A stretch of DNA of 64,000 nucleotides. Origin: Fidelibacterota bacterium (lineage in GTDB: Bacteria > Fidelibacterota > UBA2242 > JAFGTP01). A program made the position numbers and the translations under genes. The notes beneath the pieces are model-generated. The model had not been told where the DNA came from. It saw only the letters and a list, made by a program, of their open reading frames with translations, and ran no database searches. Positions 1-9,400 of the stretch are shown here, piece by piece (the first letter of the stretch is position 1; each line of letters opens with the position of its first letter). The stretch spans positions 216,948-280,947 of the forward strand of contig JAFGTP010000054.1 of NCBI GenBank assembly GCA_016934035.1, given 5' to 3'.

Positions 1-594
1 GCCGGTGAAAATTCGAATATTTTTAAAACTTCTGACCTTGTCCTCCAAAATATGGCCGATATCAATTCCCCGGGTACCGGCATAGCAATCCTCAATAGAT
101 CCGAAAAATTTATGGGTCTGCAGCAGTAGTTTTCCACCCAATTCTTCTTTGTCGTCGACAATAATGATTGAAAAACCCAGTTCCGCCAGTTCAACAGCAG
201 CTGTCAGCCCTGATGGTCCGCCACCGACGACCAAAACGTCACATTTAAACTCTTTCTTTTCAAAATGTTCAAATGGATGGTCATCAGTTGGCAATTCCGG
301 CAGATGTTTGAGTGTCTGAATAGACATATCCTCACGTAGTGGTGTAATGCAGGATTTTTGCGGTACGCCATCGATAATTACTGTACAGTGAGAACACTGG
401 CCGTTGGCGCAATAGATTCCTTTGGGGGAATCGTTTTTTTTGTGGATTGAAAATTCCTTAACGCCATTGGCTATCAGGGCTGAAGAGACAGCTTCCCCTT
501 CGTAACCATAGAATTCCTGTTCATTGAAATAGAACCTGACTTGTTTGAGGTTTTCCTTTTTTGTCAAGATCGGATGTTGTTCAATTCTCTGCAT
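1..594 (-). CDS. 2Fe-2S/FAD-dependent oxidoreductase, N-terminal part (gene runs off the left edge)
   Basis: Reading the minus strand from the ATG at 594 gives 198 codons that stay open to the window edge, so only the N-terminus is present. Residues about 15-90 form a small ferredoxin-like domain (Fer2_4 type) with cysteines spaced as CANGQCSHC plus a later KSC, as expected for a 2Fe-2S cluster. From about residue 120 a Rossmann FAD-binding segment begins (DVLVVGGGPSGLTAA). This order is known from the alpha subunits of sarcosine oxidase and HcnA/B-like amine dehydrogenases, so oxidation of an amine or amino acid is likely, but the substrate cannot be read here. A GGGAG ribosome site lies just upstream of the ATG. 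The next gene diverges from it. Confidence 0.75.
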   Translation of the reverse strand, partial: MQRIEQHPILTKKENLKQVRFYFNEQEFYGYEGEAVSSALIANGVKEFSIHKKNDSPKGIYCANGQCSHCTVIIDGVPQKSCITPLREDMSIQTLKHLPELPTDDHPFEHFEKKEFKCDVLVVGGGPSGLTAAVELAELGFSIIIVDDKEELGGKLLLQTHKFFGSIEDCYAGTRGIDIGHILEDKVRSFKNIRIFTG

Positions 595-679
595 GTGCTC
601 TCCCTAAAAAATATTCACGAGGATAAGACAAAGCGTATGCCATTGCTGTTCCCCAATTTCATCTTATTTGAAAAATCCC

Positions 680-707
680 TTGAAAAGATAATTTTTTCTT
701 CTAAACT
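680..707 (+). promoter_or_regulatory. Candidate sigma-70 promoter of the 744-5541 operon
   Basis: TTGAAA (680-685) and TAAACT (702-707) are separated by 16 bases, 37 bases ahead of the lipoprotein start at 744. The match is fair but the region is AT-rich, so this is tentative. Confidence 0.35.
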
Positions 708-743
708 TTCAAATAAATCAATTTTTTTAGTGAAAAGAGAAAA

Positions 744-2210
744 ATGAAAAATTCTGCAGTTTTTTTTATAATTGGTATAATTTCTATTCTGATTTTTCAA
801 TGTTCGGGAAAATCGGAAGAAAACCTGATCAGAAAAAATATTATTGCCGGTAATTATGAAATTGCCCAAAGACTGTTGCTGGACTTAATCATTGCCAACC
901 AGGACAGCATTGATCAGGATTATATTGATTCCATCAAGTTTGAAATCGAGCGACTGGACCGGATAAAACTGGATTTTAACCTGGACTCTTCTCAAGTTTT
1001 GGAAAAAGTCAGAAAATATGTGCCCTCGGCCAAAGATTCCAGTCTGCGACTTTGGACACAACAAAATTACCTTGAATCAAAAATCATCGAAGGCAAAGTG
1101 AAATATTTCAACCATGCTGTGGAAAACCTCTTTCGTGTCCATCCCGAATTGAGGATGATAAAGACCAAAGCAGACAGTATCACAACCGACCAGAGAAAAA
1201 TCAGAAAATATGTCTCTTTCCCGCTGGCCATGCATATCAACCGCGTCCTAAGTGATGGTAAAAAGTATAAAAAAAAGTATTTACTTCCAGTGACCATGCA
1301 TGTCACTCACACCATTGAAATCGAACCCAATCTCCTTCCCAAAGATGAAATCGTCAAGTGTTGGATTCCCTATCCTCTGGAAATCGAGAAGCAGCAGTAT
1401 AATATCCAAAGAATCACCTCAAATCCCCATGTTCACGTAATTGCTGATAACAACAATCTCCAAAGGACCATTTTTATGCAGGCAATAGCCAAACCTGATA
1501 CGGGCATAACCTTTATGGTGAAATATGAGTTTACTTCAACGGCTATTTATAACAATATTGAGGCTGACAAAGTAAAAGTTTTATCGGATACAACGGAATT
1601 TTCCAATTATCTCAAAGAAAGACCACCCCACATTGTTTTTCCGGAACCCTTGATTGAACTGTCGCACAGGATTGTGGGCAATGAAAAAAACCCTTATCTC
1701 GTTGCAAAAAAAATCTTCACCTGGATTGATGAGAATATTGACTGGACTTTGTGCCGGGAATATTCAACAATCAGAAGCCTGGCTCTTTACCCTTTTTTCT
1801 ACAAACAGGGTGATGCCGGTGTGAAGACCTTTCTATTTATGAGTTTGTGTCGATATAATAAAATTCCCGCAAGGCTGGTTTCCGGCTGGCAGTTTCAGCC
1901 ACCCTTAAAATCCCTTCATGACTGGTGTGAAATTTACTTGGATCCCTATGGCTGGGTGCCGGTTGATGTGACTTACGGTATGCAAAATTTTCCCGATGAT
2001 GAGCGTCGTTATTTTTATTTGGGAAATATTGACAGCTATCGCCTGGTTTTCAACAGGGATTACGGAACACCTTTTACGCCCCCCAAAGAATTTTTTCGTT
2101 CTGATATGATAGATAATCAGAGAGGTGAACTGGAAACGGCTTCCGGTAACCTCTATTTTGACAAATGGAAATGGAATATGGACTTTGAAATAAAATCCAC
2201 CTACAAATAG
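744..2210 (+). CDS. Transglutaminase-like lipoprotein lacking the catalytic cysteine
   Basis: A 488-residue exported protein. The N-terminus (MKNSAVFFIIGIISILIFQC) is a lipoprotein signal with the lipidated Cys at residue 20. The middle has a beta-rich N-domain, and residues about 320-430 match the transglutaminase-like core, including the IPARLVSGW stretch, HDW (catalytic His) and the GWVPVDVTYG segment (catalytic Asp). At the nucleophile position, where relatives read GDCGV, this protein reads GDAGV: residue 358 is Ala (codon GCC at 1815-1817). The protein is therefore probably not a working transglutaminase or protease and may bind peptide or glycan ligands instead. It is followed 11 bases later by a CHASE2 cyclase, and its stop and spacing suggest one transcript with the next two genes. 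Confidence 0.8.
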   Translation: MKNSAVFFIIGIISILIFQCSGKSEENLIRKNIIAGNYEIAQRLLLDLIIANQDSIDQDYIDSIKFEIERLDRIKLDFNLDSSQVLEKVRKYVPSAKDSSLRLWTQQNYLESKIIEGKVKYFNHAVENLFRVHPELRMIKTKADSITTDQRKIRKYVSFPLAMHINRVLSDGKKYKKKYLLPVTMHVTHTIEIEPNLLPKDEIVKCWIPYPLEIEKQQYNIQRITSNPHVHVIADNNNLQRTIFMQAIAKPDTGITFMVKYEFTSTAIYNNIEADKVKVLSDTTEFSNYLKERPPHIVFPEPLIELSHRIVGNEKNPYLVAKKIFTWIDENIDWTLCREYSTIRSLALYPFFYKQGDAGVKTFLFMSLCRYNKIPARLVSGWQFQPPLKSLHDWCEIYLDPYGWVPVDVTYGMQNFPDDERRYFYLGNIDSYRLVFNRDYGTPFTPPKEFFRSDMIDNQRGELETASGNLYFDKWKWNMDFEIKSTYK

Positions 2211-2221
2211 AACGTTAGCCC

Positions 2222-4324
2222 ATGACAAAACAAAACAAACAGTTTCTCAAAAAAATTTTTACTTCGGTAATCGTGACCCTTGTTTCCATAATTACCAGTG
2301 TCATTGTTCTGCTGTTTTTTTCAGACTCTGAAAATATTTTCTACGATAAACTGTTTCGTAATTTCCGGCATTTTAGTTTTGACGAAGATCCCATTATCAT
2401 CGCTATCGATCAAAACACCCTGAATGAGTTTTCCCATATTGTTTGGCCGTGGCCCAGGGAAATATATAAGCCTGTTATGGATTATCTCGGCCATTGTGGT
2501 GCAGATGTTGTCGCTTTTGACATCCTCTTCACAACACCGGGAGTTGACAGAATCAACAGTGGTGGTGCAATGAGCGATTCCCTTTTCGCTGCATCCCTGG
2601 CCAATTACGGCAGAACCTCACTGGCCATGCAGTTTGAGGATAGTTCTCTTACAAAAACCGATCAATTATTAGATGGTTTTCTGGAAATAAATAAAAATAT
2701 TCCCCGGGAGATTTATCATGAATACAGAAAAGCTTCTCTTCCGATTGAGATTTTTCAGCGAAACACCCGCCTTCTTGGAGCAGTGAACATTCCTTCAACC
2801 AGTTCGGGTATTATCCGGAAATTGCCTCTCCTGTTTCAGTACCAGGGAAAACTCATTCCCCATCTATCACTCTCTTCCTTTATGCTGAAGCACCAGATTG
2901 ATTCTCTCAAATTTAATATAAAAACCAATTCCATCATCGCAGGCAATCTGGAAATTCCCGTTGATAAAAAGGGATATTTTCATATTAACTGGTATGGTGA
3001 AGGTGGAGTAAACCATAGTTTTCGTTATTATTCCTTTGCCAATATTCTCAAGTCCGCTATTGCCTGGGAAACCGGCGGAAAACCTATCGTTCCTGAAGAA
3101 GTTTTAAAGGGCAAAACGGTCTTCATTGGGGCTATCGCCTCCGGGCTTCTGGATATGAAATCCACGCCTGTCAGTTCTTCTGAACCCTATCCGGGAGTAG
3201 AAATCTATACAACCATGCTTAAAAATTTCGAACAACAGGATTTTTTAAAACAATTCCCGCTATTTTTCTGGTTTTTGATTCTGATTGCTTTTTTTGCCAT
3301 CAAATCCGCCGTCTGGCAAAGTGAAAAATTCCTGCCTGCAATTTTACTATCTGTTGTTTTGCTGGTCCTTCCCCCTTTGTTTTCCATTATCCTGTTCCGC
3401 TCTTATTCAATTCTTTTTCCTGTTGTCGCTTTTGAATCCGGGCTGGTTCTGGATCTGGTCCTCAGTATTAGTATTCAATATCTTTGGGCTGGTCAAAAAA
3501 ATAGAAAATTACGGAAAAATTTCAGCCGTTATCTGGAACCAAGACTGGTAAAACTGGTCGCCGATTCACAGGGTACTTTCGAAACTGAGGGAAATGAAGT
3601 CGTTGCAACCGTTTTGTTCACCGACATCAAAGGTTTTACGACCATTTCATCAACCTTAAATTCAAAAAAGGTCGTCAAAATGTTGAACCACTATTTCGAA
3701 GAAGGGGAAAAGATCATTTTCGCCAACAACGGCATGTTGGACAAATACACCGGTGACGGACTGATGGCCCTGTTTGGTGTGCCGGTGCCAGACCAGCAGC
3801 ATGCTGTTTCGGCCTGCAAAGCTATTATGGACTTCAACAGCCAGCAGGAAATGGAAATTGACGATGGCCGTTTTGAACAAATTACAACCCGGATCGGGGT
3901 TCATACAGGACCGCTGGTGGCAGGTAATATCGGATCTTCCAGAAGAGTTGATTTCACTGCGATCGGATCAACAGTCAATATCGCAGCCCGGCTGGAACAG
4001 GTAAACAAAGCTTTCAATACGACCAATGTTATTTCGGCTGACACCTGTGATTTGGTTAACAATAAATTTCTATGCCGTGACTTAGATTATTATATGATCA
4101 GAGGTATTAGTGAACCATTGCATATTTATACAGTTCTTTGTGAGAAAGAAAAAATCACACCGGAAATTGAGATAATCATGGAGATGCATGACAAGGCCCT
4201 GGTTGCTTATCGGGAAAAAGCTTTTGAAAAAGCAATTATTTTATTTCAGAACATTATGGAAAAATTTTCCAATGATTCAATTTCTGAGTATTTTATTAAT
4301 AAATGTAAAGAAAAGATGTCATGA
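2222..4324 (+). CDS. CHASE2-domain class III adenylate/guanylate cyclase
   Basis: A 700-residue membrane sensor. One membrane helix (about 11-33) is followed by a periplasmic CHASE2 domain (about 40-335), three membrane helices (about 346-420) and a cytoplasmic class III cyclase domain (about 455-640). Cyclase signatures are visible: LFTDIKGF with the metal-binding Asp, LDKYTGDGLMALFG with the second Asp and the purine-selecting Lys, and FTAIGSTVNIAARLE with the conserved Asn/Arg. The Lys with Thr (FTAIG) resembles the class IIIb set, which usually makes cAMP; this is inference. A short helical tail (about 645-700) resembles a TPR pair. It is expected to turn an envelope signal into cAMP. It lies between an envelope lipoprotein and an exported protease, with gaps of 11 and 8 bases. 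Confidence 0.9.
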   Translation: MTKQNKQFLKKIFTSVIVTLVSIITSVIVLLFFSDSENIFYDKLFRNFRHFSFDEDPIIIAIDQNTLNEFSHIVWPWPREIYKPVMDYLGHCGADVVAFDILFTTPGVDRINSGGAMSDSLFAASLANYGRTSLAMQFEDSSLTKTDQLLDGFLEINKNIPREIYHEYRKASLPIEIFQRNTRLLGAVNIPSTSSGIIRKLPLLFQYQGKLIPHLSLSSFMLKHQIDSLKFNIKTNSIIAGNLEIPVDKKGYFHINWYGEGGVNHSFRYYSFANILKSAIAWETGGKPIVPEEVLKGKTVFIGAIASGLLDMKSTPVSSSEPYPGVEIYTTMLKNFEQQDFLKQFPLFFWFLILIAFFAIKSAVWQSEKFLPAILLSVVLLVLPPLFSIILFRSYSILFPVVAFESGLVLDLVLSISIQYLWAGQKNRKLRKNFSRYLEPRLVKLVADSQGTFETEGNEVVATVLFTDIKGFTTISSTLNSKKVVKMLNHYFEEGEKIIFANNGMLDKYTGDGLMALFGVPVPDQQHAVSACKAIMDFNSQQEMEIDDGRFEQITTRIGVHTGPLVAGNIGSSRRVDFTAIGSTVNIAARLEQVNKAFNTTNVISADTCDLVNNKFLCRDLDYYMIRGISEPLHIYTVLCEKEKITPEIEIIMEMHDKALVAYREKAFEKAIILFQNIMEKFSNDSISEYFINKCKEKMS

Positions 4325-4332
4325 GGTAAAAA

Positions 4333-5541
4333 ATGATATTACAAAAAAGATTTTTATTGGTGGTGATGATGTTGGCGGGTGTCCTGCTGGCCCAGCAATT
4401 ACGGACCATTTCCCAGGATAACATTCACCTGCGTCAGGGACCGGGATGTTATTATCCCCTGCTCAAAGTATTAAATACCGGCGATACTGTGGAAGTTAAA
4501 GCGGTAAAAATGGGCTGGGCACAGGTCAGCCATCATGATACTTTAGGCTGGATTTGTGAAAATTGTTTTGGCCAGCAACCCGTGGGAAAAAACTTGTCTG
4601 ATGATTTACAGTTTGATACTACCGCCACGGCCATTTCCAAAATTACAGCCGGAGGAGCCGTGAAAGGGTTTGCGGTAAAAACAATGGCTTATGAATATGC
4701 CGGAGATAAAAATGTCATATTTAAATCCCATTTGGATCCTGATTATTACATGGCAATAAAAAATTCCATGAAAAACAACCGGCTCAGCGATCGGAAATAC
4801 CGAAGCCTGACGAAACCTGACAAGGATTTTCATATTGACGGAAGACTGCTGAGAATCGGAAATAGTGTTTCACGGCAAATTGCTGCCCGGGGCCTGGTCG
4901 AAGATCAAAAGCAGCTGGCCTATCTCAATGCCATTGGCACGCTGGTCCTGGAAGAAACGGACCTGTACTATTATCCCATGAAATTTTTCATCGTGGATGA
5001 AGAAAAGAAGGGGGCCTTTGCCACACCCAACGGTATGGTTTTCGTCACAAAAGGGCTCCTCGACCTCGTTGAAGATGAAGCTGAACTAGCCTGCCTGCTG
5101 GCTCACGAAATCTCACATGTCATTTACCAGCATGGTTACGAAGAGTTGGAAAAACGTCAGCCCCAGATAATTGCAGAAGATGCTTTTTCACAAATGGAAA
5201 TGGAAATTGCCGAAGAAATGTCTGCTGATGAAGCAGAGTTGGAAGACCTGTCAGCAAAATTTTATGATAATGCAACGGCTTCTCGACAGTTAGGTTATGA
5301 GTATGAAGCAGATAAGATGGGGGCTATTTTCGCCTCCAAAGCTGGCTATGACCCCTATGCTCTGACAAGATTGCTGGCCCGGATAAAAGAGAGTGAAGAA
5401 ATTGATTATGAAAATTTTGAATCCAACTGGGAAAAGCATTACATCAAAGACCGCATCAAAAAAGTATCCAACTTTATCGGCAAGCACCTGGAACCCAACA
5501 ATATTCGCAACCGGTCCAGGTATCAGTCTATTTTCGGCTGA
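4333..5541 (+). CDS. Exported M48-family metalloprotease with N-terminal SH3 domain
   Basis: A 402-residue protein with a signal peptide (cleavage near LLAQQ), a bacterial SH3 domain at about 25-85 (ends GWICENCFG) and an M48 zinc peptidase domain at about 190-390. The zinc site HEISH is at residues 258-262, and the third ligand probably lies in YEYEADKMGA further on. Family members act on membrane or periplasmic proteins. The SH3 domain is a common cell-wall or peptide-binding module. The gene starts 8 bases after the cyclase stop, with an AGGT-type ribosome site, and ends before a clear terminator, closing the operon. It may process the neighbouring envelope proteins, but nothing in the sequence proves that. 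Confidence 0.88.
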   Translation: MILQKRFLLVVMMLAGVLLAQQLRTISQDNIHLRQGPGCYYPLLKVLNTGDTVEVKAVKMGWAQVSHHDTLGWICENCFGQQPVGKNLSDDLQFDTTATAISKITAGGAVKGFAVKTMAYEYAGDKNVIFKSHLDPDYYMAIKNSMKNNRLSDRKYRSLTKPDKDFHIDGRLLRIGNSVSRQIAARGLVEDQKQLAYLNAIGTLVLEETDLYYYPMKFFIVDEEKKGAFATPNGMVFVTKGLLDLVEDEAELACLLAHEISHVIYQHGYEELEKRQPQIIAEDAFSQMEMEIAEEMSADEAELEDLSAKFYDNATASRQLGYEYEADKMGAIFASKAGYDPYALTRLLARIKESEEIDYENFESNWEKHYIKDRIKKVSNFIGKHLEPNNIRNRSRYQSIFG

Positions 5542-5563
5542 TTTTTCACCCAAAATTTTTATC

Positions 5564-5590
5564 AAGGCCAGAATATTTTCTGGCCTTTTT
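5564..5590 (+). terminator. Rho-independent terminator after the M48 protease gene
   Basis: AAGGCCAGAA (5564-5573) pairs perfectly with TTCTGGCCTT (5578-5587) around a TATT loop and continues into a T run. Confidence 0.9.
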
Positions 5591-5637
5591 ATTTCGGCTT
5601 CTTTACTATTTGAAAAAAAATCTGAATGTTTACTATT

Positions 5638-6372
5638 ATGAAAATCGCAGTATTATCAGATATTCACGGCAATTACGAAGCACTCAGAGCAGTATACGAA
5701 GACCTTCAAAAGGAAGAGGCAAAAAAAATCATTAATCTGGGCGATTTTATCAATTACGGCCCCCAGTCGGAAGAGGTCGTTGCTTTTGTTAAGGACCATT
5801 TCGATGTATCCATCCTGGGAAATCATGAAAATGCAATTCTTCATGAAGAAACATTATCCAATTTTCAGGTGCACTCCAAACTATCCTTTATGATAACAAA
5901 AGACCAACTTTCCGGTAGATCTATTCGCTTTATAAAAAAACTTAAATATTTTTATTGCGAAAACGAGTGTTATTATGTTCATGGAATACCACCCAAAAAT
6001 TGTCAAGACTATATTTTTCGACTCAGTGAGAGCGAGATCAGGGAAATTTTTTTGACCTTTGAGCAAAGATTGTTTTTTGTGGGGCATACCCATGTACAGG
6101 GATTATACTTTTTTGAAAAGCAAAACCTGGTGGTCCAGAAAATGATTCCGGATCACAAACAATACCTTTCATCGAATAAAAAATTCTTCATCAATGTCGG
6201 AAGTGTCGGGCAACCCCGGGGTCATGATAAGGATGCCCATTACGTTATCTATGATGACAGTAATCATTATATAAAAATGAATACTGTAAAATACAATGTG
6301 GAAAAAACCCTTCGCCTTCTTGAGGAAAAGAACTACCCGCACATCAACGGTGAAATTTTGAAAAATTATTGA
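5638..6372 (+). CDS. Calcineurin-like metallophosphoesterase (YfcE/MJ0936-like)
   Basis: A 244-residue cytosolic enzyme of the two-metal phosphoesterase fold. The metal motifs appear in order: DIHGN near the N-terminus, GDFINYGPQ, GNHEN, and GHTHVQG near residue 155. Relatives cleave phosphodiesters such as cyclic nucleotides or remove phosphate; the substrate is unknown. It follows the CHASE2 cyclase operon, so a role in cAMP turnover is possible, but a terminator separates them and this stays a guess. I start at 5638, which gives the family-typical MKIAVLSDIHGN; an ATG four codons earlier (5626) is also in frame. Neither has a clear ribosome site. Confidence 0.85.
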   Translation: MKIAVLSDIHGNYEALRAVYEDLQKEEAKKIINLGDFINYGPQSEEVVAFVKDHFDVSILGNHENAILHEETLSNFQVHSKLSFMITKDQLSGRSIRFIKKLKYFYCENECYYVHGIPPKNCQDYIFRLSESEIREIFLTFEQRLFFVGHTHVQGLYFFEKQNLVVQKMIPDHKQYLSSNKKFFINVGSVGQPRGHDKDAHYVIYDDSNHYIKMNTVKYNVEKTLRLLEEKNYPHINGEILKNY

Positions 6373-6425
6373 CTCTGAAAAATCTCTGATGACTCCCTGA
6401 AATATCCGTTAACCAGCAATTCCTC

Positions 6426-9400
6426 CTATTTCATGAAAAGGCATTTTTTCACAGTGACAAATTCGGGGGTTTCTATCTTGTAAAAATAGATGCCGGAAGC
6501 AATGGACCCGCTATTCCAGATCACTCCGTGAAATCCAGCTTCCCGGGTCTCATTTTCTAAGACAGAAACTGTTCTGCCGGTGATATCATAAACGGTAATT
6601 TTCACCATTGTTCGAAGAGGTAAGCCATAGCGAATAACCGTAGCCGGATTAAAAGGGTTCGGATAATTCTGGTATAAAACAAATTGGTCCGGAATCCCTG
6701 TTTCATGTTCTTCAATGGCAACCCGCCCTGCAATGGATACCTGAGCTGTGTCCAGGCAGGTTAAATCCCCGTCTGAGGCTGAAATAATCACCCTGAAATT
6801 CGTATCTGTGGTAAAGTCACCGATTTCCCATTGAAAAAAACCGGTTGTATCCAGGGAAGTATTTTCAAAAGCCGTTACTAACGAAAAGAAAAGGGGATCA
6901 GCGTCGGGATCAATAGCTTCATACTGGAACCGCAAGGTGGATTGATAATCTACTAATGTGTCCGGTAAAACCGATGAAAAATAAGGCGCGCGATTAACAT
7001 TGTTGACATGAATTTTGGCAATAGTGGAATTAATTTTAAATAATCCGTCCGATATCTGGACCCGAATCAGGTGTTCACCGGCTTGTTTGTAGCCTGGAAT
7101 CCATTGGAACAATCCGTTTAAAGAATCCATCATCATTCCATTGGAAGACAAAACTAATTTGTAAACGATCGTGTCTCCGTCCGGGTCATTGGCTAGATAT
7201 TGAAATTGAAGTTCCTGATTCTCATCGATGCCGGTGTCTGGTAGTTGCATGGTAAATTCCGGCGCATATTGTTTGTCCAACAGCCTAACTTCCGCCGTAT
7301 CAAAGACCAGGGCTGTATCATCGGTCAGGGAAACAACAATCTGATAAAGAGTGTCTTCAAAAATCTCGTCAGGGTTCCAGTTCAGGGCCCCACCCGGTTC
7401 CATCGTGGCCTTGTCCATGTCGGAAATTAAGGCAAAATGAAGGGTGTCACCGTCAGCATCGTACCCCTCATAGGAAAAATTAAATTCACTGCCGCTGACT
7501 GCAAAGGTGTCCGGCAATACTTTTGTAAACAGGGGCCAACGGTTCCGGTTTTTTACCATGATTTGAAGGACGGAAGACAAAACAGTGTCCTTGCTGTCAC
7601 TGACTTCCACCTGAAATGGGTAGAGTCCTGACTGATCATAGTCGGGTATCCAGCAGAACAATCCCGTTGTCGAGATCTCCATTCCAGAGATGGAATCCGG
7701 CAGTGAAAAGATAACAGAGTCCTTATCGTTATCGTTGGCCTCAAATTGATATTCCAGTGTGTCCTTTTCCTGAATCGTAGTGTCCGGTAAAATTTTGGTG
7801 AAATAGGGTGATTGATTGGTGTTTTTCACAACAATCTCAATTGGTTCTGAGCCGGTTGTGGTCATTCCGTCAGACAATGAGATTTGAATTTGATGGTTGC
7901 CAGCCTGGTGAAAATCCGGTGTCCAGGAAAAAATACCGGAACCTGAATCCAGGGTCATCCCATCACTGAAGTCGGTCAGTACAAAAATCACCTTATCGCC
8001 ATCCAGATCTTCGCCGTCAAAATCAAAGACCAGTTTCTGCATTTCATGAACTTGTGTATCCGGCAAAAGGGTGGTGAATTGAGGCGGTTGGTTCACATGG
8101 ATCACTTCAATGGAAAAAGTATCGGATACAACCCTAGAAAAATCATCTGAAAGACCGACTTTGAACCAGTGGTCTCCGGACTGAAAAAAATTCGGAGTCC
8201 AGGAAAAAATCCCTGATATCGAATCGATGCTCATGCCTTCGCTGGAATCAGTAAGCATGTAGGTGACAGTGTCGCCATCATCATCATTGCCCTGAAAAGC
8301 ATAGGTAAAAGATTGGTTTTCATAGGCCTGAGTATCAGGCAATACGACGGTAAAATACGGAAGTTGATTTTGATTGATCACCGTTATAATAACCGGGTCG
8401 GCATAGACTGTCACAATGCTGTCACTAATAGAAAACCGGGCGGTATGCTGTCCGGATTGATAACTCCCGGGTATCCAGGAAAAACTACCGGAGAGGGTAT
8501 CCAGCATCATACCGGCACTGGAATCAGCTAAACCATAAACCACTGCGTCTTCATCCGGGTCCGTTCCCTGAAGACTGAATTTGAGTTCCTGTTGCTCAAA
8601 AATCTGGGTATCAGGTAACAAAACAGTCCATTGTGGTGGCTGGTTGACATGAGTCACTTCAATGATGATTGAATCCGACAGTACATTAGAACTGCCATCG
8701 GATAAATTTACCAGCAGGGAATGGACCCCTGATTGATAAAAATCCGGTTTCCATGTAAATAGTCCGCTGGCAACTTCGATGACCATTCCGCGACTGGAAT
8801 CCACCAGTGTATATTCCAGTATATCCTTTTCCGGATCTGATCCCTGAAATTGGTATTGTAGTGTCTGCATTTCGGCAATCAGAGTATCCGGAAGGAGGTT
8901 CATAAAAACCGGTGGCTCATCGATATTGACAATTGCAACATTGGTCATATCGATGGTTGAATCTAAACCGTCACTTATCATAACATTAATCTGAATGCTT
9001 GTATCAGAAAAAATCTGATTGCTGACATACTGAAAAAGCCCGTTGATATCAATTGATGCATCAGGCAGCGGGCTCGAAAGTGTAAAGGAAAAATCATCGC
9101 TATCGGGGTCATTGCCTTCATAGTGATAGATGAGGGTGTCAAATTCCATTATCATCGTGTCCGGCATTGAACGTGTAAAAACCGGTGCTTGATTTAAATT
9201 TTGCACCGATATGGTTGCCGGGCCGCTTAGTGTACTGTCCACCCCATCGGAAGTCACTACCTGGACGATATGATCACCTGACTGATAATAGGTGGGTTGC
9301 CATTGAAACAAACCTGTATTTTTATCTATCAACATACCCTGGCTTGAATCGATTAAAAAATAGGCAGGTTCATCACCGTCCTCATCATTGGCAAGAAAGG

